The translations under genes and the position numbers were made by a program. Under the pieces are notes generated by a model that worked only from the letters and a program-made list of their open reading frames with translations, had not been told where the DNA came from and searched no databases. DNA of 64,000 nt from Sphingobacterium detergens (GTDB lineage: Bacteria > Bacteroidota > Bacteroidia > Sphingobacteriales > Sphingobacteriaceae): contig NZ_RAPY01000001.1 in NCBI RefSeq assembly GCF_003610355.1, positions 310,001 through 374,000 on the forward strand. Reading direction: 5' to 3'. This document shows positions 49,571-59,742 of the stretch, in pieces (within the stretch, counting starts at the first letter, position 1; each line of letters begins with the position of its first letter).

Positions 49571-52500
49571 ATGATAGCTCGTATCGACAGTAAACATTTG
49601 TTTTTTGTGGGGCTAATTGGCTGTTATTTCTTCCTTTTTACTAAGGGAGCTCATGCACAGCCAAGCACCCGGATAGGAAAGGTGATCAGCACGACGGATC
49701 AGAGACCGCTACTGGGAGTGACGGTGCTAAACCTCAGCACGCAGCTGGCGGAGCACACAGACCAAGAAGGTAATTTTAGTATTAGGGCTGCGGTGGGGGA
49801 TAGACTCAAGTTCTCTCTGATCGGGTATAAATCGGCGGAGTTGCCTGTGACGGCAGCAGGCTTATTGACCGTTGGCCTTGCACAGGAGAATTTTACCATC
49901 GATGAGGTTGTGGTAACAGCACTTGGTATCAAAAGGGAAACAAGAGGACTTACCTATGCAACACAGCAGCTTAGTGGCAGTGCCGTTAATGACGCTAGGG
50001 ACAATAGCGGGAATATCATGAGCAGTCTCACGGGTAAAGTGGCCGGTGCTGTTATTACCACTGCCGCCTCCGGTCCCGGTGCTTCAGCACGGGTGGTTCT
50101 CCGCGGTAACAAATCCATTTCAGGAAATAATAATGCCCTGATCGTTGTCGATGGCGTACCATATGACAATTCAAGTGCACAGCAGGCGACTGGTACGACC
50201 TATAACTACGGTACCAGTGATGGTGCTGCCAATATCAATCCGGATGATGTGGAATCCATCAACGTACTCAAAGGTCCCTCAGCAGCGGCGTTGTATGGAA
50301 GCAGAGCTGCAAACGGGGCAATTCTGATCACGACCAAACAGGGAAAGTCGGGACGATATACGATAGATTACAACGGAAGTGCCTTCTTTGATCAGGTCAA
50401 CCTACTTACCGAGTTTCAAAATACCTATGGCCGAGGAAATGGTGGTGTCAGCGGGACAAACATCGGGGAGAGTTGGGGACCAAAGGCACAAACCTATAAA
50501 AATAATGTTAAGGACTTCTATGAAAATTCGGCAACTTTCAATAACAGTATCAGCACCTATGGTGGTACAGAGAAGCTGCAGGGGTATGTTTCCTATGCCA
50601 ACAACAAAATCGGCGGGATTATCCAGGGTAACTCACTTAAACGTAACAGCCTTAATCTGCGCGTCAATACGGAGCTTATTCCCAAATTGAAAACGGATGT
50701 CAAACTCAATTATGTCAATCAGCAGATTGACAACCGGCCACGTCTGGGGGATATGGGGATTCCTGTTGAAGCCTATATTATTCCACGGGACATGGATAAA
50801 AATGAACTGATGGATTATGAGACCATCGATCCCAATACAGGTCAGCCCCTACGTAAATACTGGTCGGGATCGGCCATTTACGATAATCCTTATTGGAGTA
50901 TCAACCGTACATCTGTCAATGAAGTACGTGATCGCATTACAGCACTGGGTTCGGCGACTTATCAGCTTAGGGACTGGATCAGCATCATGGGCAGATATAG
51001 CTTTGATAAATATATTGATAATACGGATGGTTCCTTTTTTGCGAGTACAGTATCTGTTGGCGATGTGCGCAAAGGGGGGAAATATTATGAGACCAATGCC
51101 CGGTACCAAGAAAGTAACCTTGACTTTCTGATCAACGGTAAAAATCCGTTGACAGAACATATCGCCATTACCTACAATCTCGGGGCTAGTACACTACGTC
51201 GGAAATACAGTAGTTTTCAGAATATGGCCAATGGTCTATCCATTCCAAATGAGTTTAGCCTGAAAATGGCAACGACGCCTGAGTTTTTAGCTATAGCAGG
51301 CTACGAGCGCCGCCTCAATTCCGTTTATGCCAGTACACAGCTATCCTTTGACAATACTATTTTTTTGGATATGACTGCCCGTAATGACTGGACCTCAACA
51401 TTGAAAGCACCGCACAGTTATTTTTATCCTTCTGTTGGTATGTCTGCGATATTCAATGAGTTGTTACAGATGCCTGCTTGGGTCAATTTTGGAAAAATTA
51501 GAGCATCTTATACTCAGGTCGGTAATGATGCTGATCCGTATCTGCTCAGACAGCTTTATTCATTTGGACTGGGAGCCGGAAATGGATTTATTTCCCGCTC
51601 GCCGATTAAAGCTATTCCAGACCTAAAACCCGAATTGACCAAGTCATTTGAAGCAGGTCTTGATATGAAATTCTTTGGAAACAGACTAGGTTTTGACCTG
51701 ACTTTGTACAAAAGCAATACGGTAAATCAGCTACTCTTTCTGGGGCTGCCTATGGCTAGCGGTTATAGCCGGCAATACATCAATGCAGGGGATATTGAAA
51801 ACCGAGGACTTGAACTGCAGCTGATGGCAACGCCTATAAAAAGCGAACATTTTTCTTGGGAGACGACGTTGAATTTTGCCAGTAACACCAACAAGATAAT
51901 CGCATTGCACGATAAAACAAAACGAGCCAATATTACCGACAATAACAGGTATGCCACAGTTGTGGTAAACGAAGGAGAGAAGTATGGTGACCTCTACGGT
52001 TATGCTTGGAAACGTGATCCACAGAGTGGAAAATTTGTGGTAGATGGTAGTGGGCTGCCGGTGGTAGAAGCGAATCAAAAATTAGGTAACTTTAATCCCA
52101 AGGCTTTATTGGGTTGGTCCAATTCCTTTTCATACAAGGGTTTTACGCTCAATACATTAGTGGATGCAAGAATTGGAGGAGAAATAGTCTCAGGAACTTC
52201 AGCCTACCTCGCAGCCTTTGGTGTAGCAGACTACACCTCAATGTACCGCGAAGGTGGTCTCGTACTGGATGCTGTGGATGCCAATGGTGCCGCCAATACA
52301 CAAGCCATCACCGCGCAGCAGTTGTGGACACGTGTATCGCAAAATGGCCGGGATGGTTGGGGTGAGTTTTTTACTTATGACATGACTAATGTGCGGCTCC
52401 GGGAATTGTCCATTACTTATAGGTTGGACTTAAAGAATACCTCGGTATTCAAGAATGCAGGGCTATCCCTAACAGGACATAACCTCTTTTTCATCTACCG

Positions 52501-52654
52501 CGGAAAATCCAAACTGGATATACCGGGAATTGGGAAGACAAAAAACCCGATAGACCCCGAGGCTGCGCTGGGAGCTGGCAATTATCAGGGTGTAGAAGTT
52601 GGACTACCACCGTCGGTACGGACATTCGGGCTAAACTTAAAATTAACCTTTTAA
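49571..52654 (+). CDS. SusC/RagA-family TonB-dependent outer-membrane transporter
   Basis: 1027 residues, complete. Signal peptide ending GAHAQ, a carboxypeptidase-regulatory-like beta-sandwich (about 35-105, TRIGKVISTTDQRPLLGVTV), TonB-box/plug region with VDGVPYDNSS and VLKGPSAAALYGSRAANGAI (about 195-255), and a 22-strand barrel ending RTFGLNLKLTF. Imports oligosaccharide with the SusD-like lipoprotein encoded 11 bp downstream. Enzymes in the operon suggest an N-acetylhexosamine-containing ligand. Confidence 0.95.
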   Translation: MIARIDSKHLFFVGLIGCYFFLFTKGAHAQPSTRIGKVISTTDQRPLLGVTVLNLSTQLAEHTDQEGNFSIRAAVGDRLKFSLIGYKSAELPVTAAGLLTVGLAQENFTIDEVVVTALGIKRETRGLTYATQQLSGSAVNDARDNSGNIMSSLTGKVAGAVITTAASGPGASARVVLRGNKSISGNNNALIVVDGVPYDNSSAQQATGTTYNYGTSDGAANINPDDVESINVLKGPSAAALYGSRAANGAILITTKQGKSGRYTIDYNGSAFFDQVNLLTEFQNTYGRGNGGVSGTNIGESWGPKAQTYKNNVKDFYENSATFNNSISTYGGTEKLQGYVSYANNKIGGIIQGNSLKRNSLNLRVNTELIPKLKTDVKLNYVNQQIDNRPRLGDMGIPVEAYIIPRDMDKNELMDYETIDPNTGQPLRKYWSGSAIYDNPYWSINRTSVNEVRDRITALGSATYQLRDWISIMGRYSFDKYIDNTDGSFFASTVSVGDVRKGGKYYETNARYQESNLDFLINGKNPLTEHIAITYNLGASTLRRKYSSFQNMANGLSIPNEFSLKMATTPEFLAIAGYERRLNSVYASTQLSFDNTIFLDMTARNDWTSTLKAPHSYFYPSVGMSAIFNELLQMPAWVNFGKIRASYTQVGNDADPYLLRQLYSFGLGAGNGFISRSPIKAIPDLKPELTKSFEAGLDMKFFGNRLGFDLTLYKSNTVNQLLFLGLPMASGYSRQYINAGDIENRGLELQLMATPIKSEHFSWETTLNFASNTNKIIALHDKTKRANITDNNRYATVVVNEGEKYGDLYGYAWKRDPQSGKFVVDGSGLPVVEANQKLGNFNPKALLGWSNSFSYKGFTLNTLVDARIGGEIVSGTSAYLAAFGVADYTSMYREGGLVLDAVDANGAANTQAITAQQLWTRVSQNGRDGWGEFFTYDMTNVRLRELSITYRLDLKNTSVFKNAGLSLTGHNLFFIYRGKSKLDIPGIGKTKNPIDPEAALGAGNYQGVEVGLPPSVRTFGLNLKLTF

Positions 52655-52665
52655 CAGTTGTAAAC

Positions 52666-54213
52666 ATGAGAAGAAACATGCTATATGGTGCTTTGCTAGG
52701 ATTGAGCCTTATTTCTTGCAGCAAAGATTTTGATCGGATTAACAGCGATCCCAACAACATCACGGTGATCACACAGCGTGAGCTGCCCTTTATGTTTGCA
52801 AAAGCACAGTCTTCGGCTGCGATGAACCGTTCTTTTTACCAAACCGTACAGAATCTTGGCGCCGATCTCTATGGACAGTATTTTGCATTGACAACTAATT
52901 CTTTCAGTACGGATCGCTACCTGCTGACACCTGACTGGCAACGGCGATTCTGGACTGTGGTGTATGTTGATACCGCGCCGCAGCTTAAAAGTATTATGGA
53001 TAATACCGAGTCTGGTACAGGGGAAGCGGCACTCGCGAATATTATGTGGGTATATGCCTTTCACCGCTTGACTGATCATTTTGGTCCGATCCCTTATTTT
53101 GCAGCAGCAGAGGCTCGCGATGTCATTCCTTACGATCCGATGGATAAGATCTATGCGGATTTTTTTACTCGTCTTACGACAGCGGTAGACCAGCTGAAAG
53201 CCCTGCCTTCGGGTGCAACAATCTTTCAGGGGTATGATCTAATGTATAACGGAAATGTGGAAAATTGGATCCGCTTTGCGAATTCAATGCGCCTACGGCT
53301 CGCTCTTCGGATATCAAAAGTAGATCCCATAAAGGCAAAGTTTGAAGCTGAGGCTGCGGTGGCAGCAGGTGTGATGACCAGTAATGGTCAAAATGCCACC
53401 ATGCTCAAGTCACTCTCGGGCAACGATACCAACGGTCTGTCGCAGGTGGCTGTTTGGAACGAATTTTCGATGAGTTCAACGATAGCCTCATATCTCAAAG
53501 GCTATGAAGATCCAAGATTGGGTATTTATTTTCAACCCAGCTTGAGTGGAAAAGTCTTTAACAGCGTACGTAATGGAGCTATAGCCACCGATCTTGGGCA
53601 GCCAAGAAATCAGTCGAGAGCCAATTCCAATGTGGGTACCTACTGGGTGCGGTACAATGGCGAAGTGCTTGAAGGTAATTTTACACAGAATTTTCATATT
53701 ATGTGCGCCGCCGAATCGTTTATGCTGCGTGCGGAAGGCGCTCTGAATGGTTGGAATATGGATGGTACAGCACAGGTGCTCTACGAACAAGGAATACGTC
53801 TGAGTATGGCGCAATGGGGTGTCAATGATGAAACAATCATCCGCAATTACCTTTCCTCAACGAATAGACCGACCGCTCCGGGCGATTACCATAATTCTCC
53901 AGCAGTTGCCGTAACTCCAATTAAATGGAGCGGTACGGAGGCTGAACAACGTGAACAGATTGGTGTACAGAAGTGGCTTGCAATCTATCCCAATGGTATG
54001 GAAGCATGGGCTGAATATCGTCGTTCAGGATACCCAAAGATGTATGCGGTGCTACAGTCCGACAATCCCGACCTGCCGGCTGGAACATTTATCAAGAGGT
54101 TGCCTTACCCTTTGACGGAAGTGACAGACAACTTTGCCGAATTGACAAAGGGTCGGGCCTTGCTCGGTGGAGCGGATAACGCCGCAACTAAACTTTGGTG
54201 GGACGTGGATTAA
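52666..54213 (+). CDS. SusD-like outer-membrane lipoprotein (SusD-like_2 type)
   Basis: 515 residues. Lipobox LISC (Cys about 18). KDFDRINSDPNNITVITQRELPFMFAKAQ (about 20-48) and RTAVDQLKAL-like helices plus YEQGIRLSMAQWGV and QKWLAIYPNGMEAWAEYRRSGYP (about 430-452) are characteristic of the SusD-like_2 / SusD-homolog family, a different branch from the SusD at 1496. Surface glycan capture with the preceding SusC. Confidence 0.93.
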   Translation: MRRNMLYGALLGLSLISCSKDFDRINSDPNNITVITQRELPFMFAKAQSSAAMNRSFYQTVQNLGADLYGQYFALTTNSFSTDRYLLTPDWQRRFWTVVYVDTAPQLKSIMDNTESGTGEAALANIMWVYAFHRLTDHFGPIPYFAAAEARDVIPYDPMDKIYADFFTRLTTAVDQLKALPSGATIFQGYDLMYNGNVENWIRFANSMRLRLALRISKVDPIKAKFEAEAAVAAGVMTSNGQNATMLKSLSGNDTNGLSQVAVWNEFSMSSTIASYLKGYEDPRLGIYFQPSLSGKVFNSVRNGAIATDLGQPRNQSRANSNVGTYWVRYNGEVLEGNFTQNFHIMCAAESFMLRAEGALNGWNMDGTAQVLYEQGIRLSMAQWGVNDETIIRNYLSSTNRPTAPGDYHNSPAVAVTPIKWSGTEAEQREQIGVQKWLAIYPNGMEAWAEYRRSGYPKMYAVLQSDNPDLPAGTFIKRLPYPLTEVTDNFAELTKGRALLGGADNAATKLWWDVD

Positions 54214-54226
54214 GGGTTAAATAAGG

Positions 54227-56239
54227 ATGAATTTTAAACTATATACAGTCACGCTTATGATGACATTCGGACAGCAGGTAACTGCACAGACAGCCCTGCC
54301 GGAAATACTATCCATCCCAAAGGACATTGATCCGCTCAAGGAATTAATCGAAAGTCAGGCGGATGAACTCTTGTATAAACTGCCGATGGATCGTATTGTA
54401 GACCCTGGACAACTCTTAAATCAGATTCATACCAATCTTCAATTGGGTAACAGCGCCGATAGCGATCTGGATATGCGGGTTGTTGCTAGCCTGGACTGTG
54501 GTGGCTATACGGTATATAATCTGATCTTTCAAAGTCTGCCGGGCGTATACGTCCCAGCCAACCTCTATGTTCCCAAAGGGCAAGGGCCTTTTCCAGCGAT
54601 ATTAAACAGCCACGGTCATTGGGCACCGGGACGTCGTAGTGAAATCGTGCAACGGACATCTCAAATACTAGCAAGCAATGGCTATGTATGCCTTAGTATC
54701 GATGCTATGGGGGCGGGGGAACGTGGACGTCGGCACGAACATGAATATCATGGGGCCAATCTGGGGTCATTATTACTGGATATGGGGACACCCCTAATGG
54801 GGATACAGCTGCAGGAAAATAAACGTGCTATAGATCTGCTATGCAGCTTGGATTATGTGAATAAAGAGCAAATTGGCGCTACTGGTGCCAGTGGTGGTGG
54901 CAATCAGACCATGTGGCTAACAGCAATGGATGCTCGCGTCAAAGCTGCTGTCCCGGTAGTCAGTGTAGGTACCTTCCGCTCTTATATTATGAATAGCAAC
55001 TGTGTCTGTGAGTTACATCCTAATGGCCTGCAGCATTTTGAAGAGGGACAGCTCTTGCAGGCGATGGCTCCTAAGGCTGTAAAGATCATTACAGCCCTAA
55101 AAGATGGGAACGCCGCATTTAACGTTCATCAGATGCTGAAGTCGTATCGTCTTGGCAAGTTAGCATATCAACAACAGGACTCGGCTGATCGATTAGCGTA
55201 TGAATTATTTGATGAGTCGCACAGCTATACAATTGAAATGAATAAAGCTATGCTCTCTTGGTTTAATAAAAGCTTTAATTATCGTCAGTCCTTACCAATT
55301 GAGCTAAATGCGGTACATATGCTCGATACCAGTCGTTTGTCGGTGTTGCAATATGGGATTAAAAGCGAAAAAATAATGACGATACCAGCCTTTGTGAATA
55401 GGGAGTTCAAACTAGCTGAAAATAAGTTAATCGTCACTAATGGGCGGAGCACAGAAACCTATCTGCAGGAGCTCCGCCTGCTGCTCTCCAAGGTCGAATC
55501 GGATCGACTGCTTTCGGTGAGAACGTTATTACCTGAGGCAGGATGGCGACGAATTATCCTCGAAACGGCTCAGCGGCAACTGATTCCTCTGCTCGTTAAG
55601 GAGCCTGCTGGAGGAGGGAAGATGATGCACGTCTTATTCCCCGATCAGGGCAAACAGGGACTTAATCTTACGGAAATTGAACAGATGGTCGAGAGGGGCG
55701 AGGGCATTGCGATCGTAGATCTCTTTGGCCTCGGGGAGCGAGCTTCAGCCAGTGCCGAACATATTGATGGGGCGCTACCTCGTTTTCATACCATCTCACG
55801 TTCAATGCTTTGGATGGGGCAAACTATGATGGGAATATGGGCCAACGAGATTACGCTCGTAAGTAACTATCTGCAGCAACATTACGGTAACCATAAACTG
55901 ATTGTTCATGCCGATCGCGAAACTGCTTTGGCAGCCTTGATCAGCAGCGACTTATCGCCACAACAACGGATACTGAAGCTCCGGCGATTGCCCGCCAGTT
56001 ACCTGCCAGATATGACCGGCAGTCTGGAAAATTTCAACATGGCCGTCCATATTCCTGGAATTTTAAAGTGGGGCGATATACCCTTGTTGTTGGCATTGAG
56101 CAGGGAAGATATTAATGTGGATGAGCTGATGCCCTGGAGTGGTAAAAGCTGCCCAGAAAAGGATAAAAAGCAATTATTGAATAAGGTAAATGCGTATAAA
56201 AGAAAGTTTAACATTGGAGGAACTCTCCAGATCAATTAG
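54227..56239 (+). CDS. Secreted alpha/beta-hydrolase (acetylxylan-esterase-like), tandem fold
   Basis: 670 residues with a signal peptide (LMMTFGQQVTAQ). First half (about 90-350) is an alpha/beta hydrolase: NSHGHWAPGRRS oxyanion loop, DAMGAGERGRR, nucleophile elbow GATGASGGGNQT and FDESHSY with the probable catalytic His. The second half (about 400-650) looks like a second, degenerate hydrolase fold: FGLGERASASAEH parallels the DAMGAGERG strand, but VHADRETALAAL stands where the GxSxG should be. A carbohydrate esterase removing acetyl or similar groups from the imported glycan is the likely role. Confidence 0.75.
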   Translation: MNFKLYTVTLMMTFGQQVTAQTALPEILSIPKDIDPLKELIESQADELLYKLPMDRIVDPGQLLNQIHTNLQLGNSADSDLDMRVVASLDCGGYTVYNLIFQSLPGVYVPANLYVPKGQGPFPAILNSHGHWAPGRRSEIVQRTSQILASNGYVCLSIDAMGAGERGRRHEHEYHGANLGSLLLDMGTPLMGIQLQENKRAIDLLCSLDYVNKEQIGATGASGGGNQTMWLTAMDARVKAAVPVVSVGTFRSYIMNSNCVCELHPNGLQHFEEGQLLQAMAPKAVKIITALKDGNAAFNVHQMLKSYRLGKLAYQQQDSADRLAYELFDESHSYTIEMNKAMLSWFNKSFNYRQSLPIELNAVHMLDTSRLSVLQYGIKSEKIMTIPAFVNREFKLAENKLIVTNGRSTETYLQELRLLLSKVESDRLLSVRTLLPEAGWRRIILETAQRQLIPLLVKEPAGGGKMMHVLFPDQGKQGLNLTEIEQMVERGEGIAIVDLFGLGERASASAEHIDGALPRFHTISRSMLWMGQTMMGIWANEITLVSNYLQQHYGNHKLIVHADRETALAALISSDLSPQQRILKLRRLPASYLPDMTGSLENFNMAVHIPGILKWGDIPLLLALSREDINVDELMPWSGKSCPEKDKKQLLNKVNAYKRKFNIGGTLQIN

Positions 56240-56244
56240 TGACC

Positions 56245-57678
56245 ATGGGAACAAATAGAAGATCATTTTTAAAATTGTCTGGTCTAGCCGGTTTTGGACT
56301 AATAACCGGTTGCACTGCACAGGAAAAGGAAACCTCGGGTACTAAGCTCGATCATATCCGGCTGGAAGCATCTAAAAAATATAACAGCATTTTTAACATG
56401 TCGGGCTATGCCGCACCCAAAATTGAAACTGTACGCGTGGGTTTTATTGGTGTTGGAAACCGGGGCTCGGCGGCGGTAGAACGAATGAGCCAGATTGCTG
56501 GTGTCAGCATTCATGGTATCTGTGACATCAGACCGGAGAAAGCCCATGAAGCCAAGGAGCGGATTAAGACGTCAGGGCATGTTGCCACAATTTATGCCAA
56601 AACTGGAGAAGATTGGAAAAGGATGTGTGAATCGGATCAATTTGATCTGATCTATATTGCTACACATTGGAGCATGCATGCTGATATGGCGATCTATGCC
56701 ATGGAGCAGGGTAAACATGTCGCACTCGAGATCCCCGCGGCAATTACTGTGGAGGACTGCTGGAGATTGGTGAGAACCTCCGAAGCAACAAAAAAACATT
56801 GTGTGATGCTCGAAAATTGCTGTTACGACTATTTTGAGCTATTGACGCTCAACTTGGCAAGACAGGGTTTTTTCGGTGATATCATCCACTGTGAGGGGGC
56901 TTATATCCATGATATTATGGACAGCCTTTTTGATGAGAAAAAGCGATACGATTTTTGGCGGCTCAAAGAAAATGCTGCTCGAAACGGAAATCTATATCCA
57001 ACCCATGGACTGGGGCCGATTTGCCAGATACTTCGGATCAATCGTGGCAACAAAATGGACTATATGAACTCAATGTCTTCAAAGGACTTTATGCTTAATT
57101 CCAAAGCAAAGGAAATGGCACAGGTAGATAAGCAGTTTGAAAGTTATGTCGATAAACCATTCCGCGGAAATATTAATGTGTCGAACATTATGAACTCAGA
57201 CGGTAGTACGATGATGTTGCAGCATGACGTAAGTTCACCGCGTCCGTATTCGCGTATTCATCTGGTGAGTGGTACAAAGGCGTTTGCTCAAAAATATCCA
57301 TTGCCTGGAAAGATCGCCATAGGGCATGATGATTTTTTAGGAGCAACCGAGATGGCTGAATTGGAAAAGAAGTATGCTCCTGGTATTATCACCAAGATCG
57401 GCGAGCTAGCAAAAGCAATTGGTGGTCATGGGGGGATGGATTTTATGATGGATTGGCGATTGATCGACTGTCTTAGAAATGGGCTTCCGGTCGATATGGA
57501 TGTCTACGATGCCGCAAGCTGGAGTGTTATCGGCCCATTGAGCGAATGGTCTGTGGCTAATGGCTCCCAGCCGATTGAAATACCAGATTTTACAAATGGC
57601 CTCTGGAAAGATAATCTGGTACATGATATCAACTTAACAAAAGGTGGAACAACACAAGTATTGAAATCAACTAAATAA
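56245..57678 (+). CDS. Gfo/Idh/MocA-family protein, GH109 alpha-N-acetylgalactosaminidase-like
   Basis: 477 residues from ATG 56245 (GTG 56239 overlaps the previous stop and is an alternative). N-terminus NRRSFLKLSGLAGFGLITGC combines a Tat motif with a lipobox, so it is exported folded with NAD bound. The Rossmann motif VGFIGVGNRGSAAVE (about 68-82) and PTHGLGPICQILRINRGNKMDYM (about 253-275) are diagnostic of GH109. GH109 enzymes cleave terminal alpha-GalNAc by an NAD-dependent oxidation-elimination mechanism. Placement with NagB- and NagA-like genes supports an N-acetylhexosaminidase role. Confidence 0.85.
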   Translation: MGTNRRSFLKLSGLAGFGLITGCTAQEKETSGTKLDHIRLEASKKYNSIFNMSGYAAPKIETVRVGFIGVGNRGSAAVERMSQIAGVSIHGICDIRPEKAHEAKERIKTSGHVATIYAKTGEDWKRMCESDQFDLIYIATHWSMHADMAIYAMEQGKHVALEIPAAITVEDCWRLVRTSEATKKHCVMLENCCYDYFELLTLNLARQGFFGDIIHCEGAYIHDIMDSLFDEKKRYDFWRLKENAARNGNLYPTHGLGPICQILRINRGNKMDYMNSMSSKDFMLNSKAKEMAQVDKQFESYVDKPFRGNINVSNIMNSDGSTMMLQHDVSSPRPYSRIHLVSGTKAFAQKYPLPGKIAIGHDDFLGATEMAELEKKYAPGIITKIGELAKAIGGHGGMDFMMDWRLIDCLRNGLPVDMDVYDAASWSVIGPLSEWSVANGSQPIEIPDFTNGLWKDNLVHDINLTKGGTTQVLKSTK

Positions 57679-57684
57679 AATCAA

Positions 57685-58416
57685 GTGAACTTAAAAACTT
57701 TTAAAACACGCGAAGAACTGGGTTTGGCGGCTGGAAAGGCCGGAATCGAGGCTATTAAAACTGCAATAGCGGAAAATGGTGAGGTAAATATTATTCTGGC
57801 GACAGGACAGAGCCAGTTTGAAACTTTGGCAACGCTGGTAGCGGCGACGGATATTGATTGGGGCAAAGTACGGATGTTTCATCTGGATGAATACATCGGT
57901 ATTCCGGTAACACATAAAGCAAGCTTCCGTAAGTATTTGACCGAGCGCTTTCTTAATCTTGTAGCCCCTTTAAAAGAGGTCGTGCTCATTAACGGAGAAG
58001 GGGATCCCCAAGCTGAATGTGAACGTCTCGACAAAAAAATCGGTGCACATCCCATTGACGTTGCCTTTGTCGGGATAGGCGAAAATGGACACCTAGCTTT
58101 CAACGATCCGCCTGCGGATTTTGATGCCAGTGGAGCTTATCTGGTAGTAAACCTTGATACACAGTGCAGGCAGCAACAGCTGGGGGAGGGATGGTTTGCA
58201 TCGATTGACGAAGTTCCTGCTCAGGCTATCAGTATGTCTATTCGACAGATTATGTTATCCCGAAAAATTATATGTGCAGTACCAGATAAACGAAAAGCAG
58301 AGGCGGTGCGGAACTGCCTCTCCGGGATGATCTCGAACTGGCATCCTGCGAGCATATTACAGCAACACACGGATAGTACTTGCTATCTCGACAAAGAATC
58401 AGCTTCTTTACTATAA
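57685..58416 (+). CDS. nagB: Glucosamine/galactosamine-6-phosphate deaminase (NagB-like)
   Basis: 243 residues, GTG start 6 bp after the previous stop. NVILATGQSQFETL-type phosphate loop (NIILATGQSQFETL, about 34-47), FHLDEYIGI (catalytic Asp, about 72-80) and VGIGENGHLAFNDPPADF (about 128-145, with the His of the NagB ENGH motif). Converts amino-sugar-6-phosphate to ketohexose-6-phosphate and ammonia. Shorter than E. coli NagB (266) and lacks its allosteric tail. Whether it prefers glucosamine or galactosamine (AgaI-like) cannot be told. Confidence 0.85.
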   Translation: MNLKTFKTREELGLAAGKAGIEAIKTAIAENGEVNIILATGQSQFETLATLVAATDIDWGKVRMFHLDEYIGIPVTHKASFRKYLTERFLNLVAPLKEVVLINGEGDPQAECERLDKKIGAHPIDVAFVGIGENGHLAFNDPPADFDASGAYLVVNLDTQCRQQQLGEGWFASIDEVPAQAISMSIRQIMLSRKIICAVPDKRKAEAVRNCLSGMISNWHPASILQQHTDSTCYLDKESASLL

Positions 58417-58425
58417 TCCGCTGCG

Positions 58426-59739
58426 ATGACATCAACTGCTTTAGATCGAAAGACAACATTGGTATCCATAGGGATCATAGGACTGATGTTCTTTATTTTT
58501 GGATTTGTCTCCTGGGTAAATGCGATACTGATTCCTTATTTTAAAATCGCATGTGAATTAAGTAATTTTCAGTCGTATTTGGTAGCGTTTGCGTTTTACA
58601 TTTCCTACTTGTTGATGTCGATGCCTGCATCTTATATATTAAAGAAGCTGGGTTATAAAAATGGGATTATGGTCGGTTTTTGGATTATGGCAATGGGAGC
58701 ATTGTTATTCGTCCCGGCTGCTTATGGACGCACATACCTTATTTTTTTAGTAGGTCTCTTTACTTTGGGTACCGGATTGACGTTGCTGCAAACTGTCGCT
58801 AACCTGTATATTACACTGATTGGTGAAAAAGAGCGGGCAGCACAACGAATCAGCATGATGGGGATCTGTAACAAAGGAGCCGGGATACTGGCTCCGCTGA
58901 TCTTTTCATATGTTATCCTGCGACCCCAGGACAATACGCTTTTTAATCAACTGGAAGCAATGGATGAGTTATCCCGTGCCATCGCGTTGGATGAGTTGAT
59001 TTTACGTGTCGTCTGGCCTTACACTGTCGTAAGTGGGGTGCTGTTTCTGATCGGGGTATTAGTCAAGTTTTCCATTCTCCCAGAATTGGATCAACAGGAA
59101 GCCCCTATAGTGGATGGACAAAGGATAAACAAAAAAGGAATCTTTCAGTTCCCTCACCTCGTACTTGGGGCGCTGGCAATTTTTTTGCATGTGGGAACGC
59201 AAGTCATTGCGATCGATACCATTATTAATTATGCTGGATCGATGGGGTTATCCTTGTTGGAAGCCAAAGCTCTGCCATCTTATACATTAACTGCTACGAT
59301 CTGTGGATATCTCTGTGGTATTGTGCTAATCCCAAAGATCTGCAGCCAACGACTCGCGCTTAAATTTTGTACGATCCTTGGGTTAATGCTGGCGTTATTA
59401 GTTTGTACATCGCATGGCTCTGTCTATTTTTTGAATAAAGATTTGGATATTTCGGTTTGGTTCATCGTACTGATCGGGCTACCTAATGCCTTGATTTGGG
59501 CTGGAATTTGGCCCCTAGCATTGGAAGGCTTGGGAAGTTATGCAAAACAGGGGTCTGCATTGTTGATTATGGGACTGAGTGGGAATGCCGTGTTACCGTT
59601 GCTGTATGGATTATGGGCAGATGCTGTTGATGTAAGGTCTGCCTATTGGATATTGATACCTTGTTTTCTATATTTAGTTTTCTATGCATTCAAAGGCCAT
59701 AGGTTACGCACATGGAATATATTTAATAAACAAAATTGA
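58426..59739 (+). CDS. Sugar MFS transporter (FucP/NagP type)
   Basis: 437 residues with 12 membrane helices. FGFVSWVNAILIPYFKIACEL (about 24-44) and GTGLTLLQTVANLYITLIG (about 123-141) are the signatures of the FucP/glucose-galactose transporter family, whose Bacteroidetes and Alteromonadales members include the N-acetylglucosamine permease NagP. It would carry the released N-acetylhexosamine across the inner membrane with H+. Flanked by nagB- and nagA-like genes with gaps of 9 and 3 bp. Confidence 0.88.
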   Translation: MTSTALDRKTTLVSIGIIGLMFFIFGFVSWVNAILIPYFKIACELSNFQSYLVAFAFYISYLLMSMPASYILKKLGYKNGIMVGFWIMAMGALLFVPAAYGRTYLIFLVGLFTLGTGLTLLQTVANLYITLIGEKERAAQRISMMGICNKGAGILAPLIFSYVILRPQDNTLFNQLEAMDELSRAIALDELILRVVWPYTVVSGVLFLIGVLVKFSILPELDQQEAPIVDGQRINKKGIFQFPHLVLGALAIFLHVGTQVIAIDTIINYAGSMGLSLLEAKALPSYTLTATICGYLCGIVLIPKICSQRLALKFCTILGLMLALLVCTSHGSVYFLNKDLDISVWFIVLIGLPNALIWAGIWPLALEGLGSYAKQGSALLIMGLSGNAVLPLLYGLWADAVDVRSAYWILIPCFLYLVFYAFKGHRLRTWNIFNKQN

Positions 59740-59742
59740 GCT

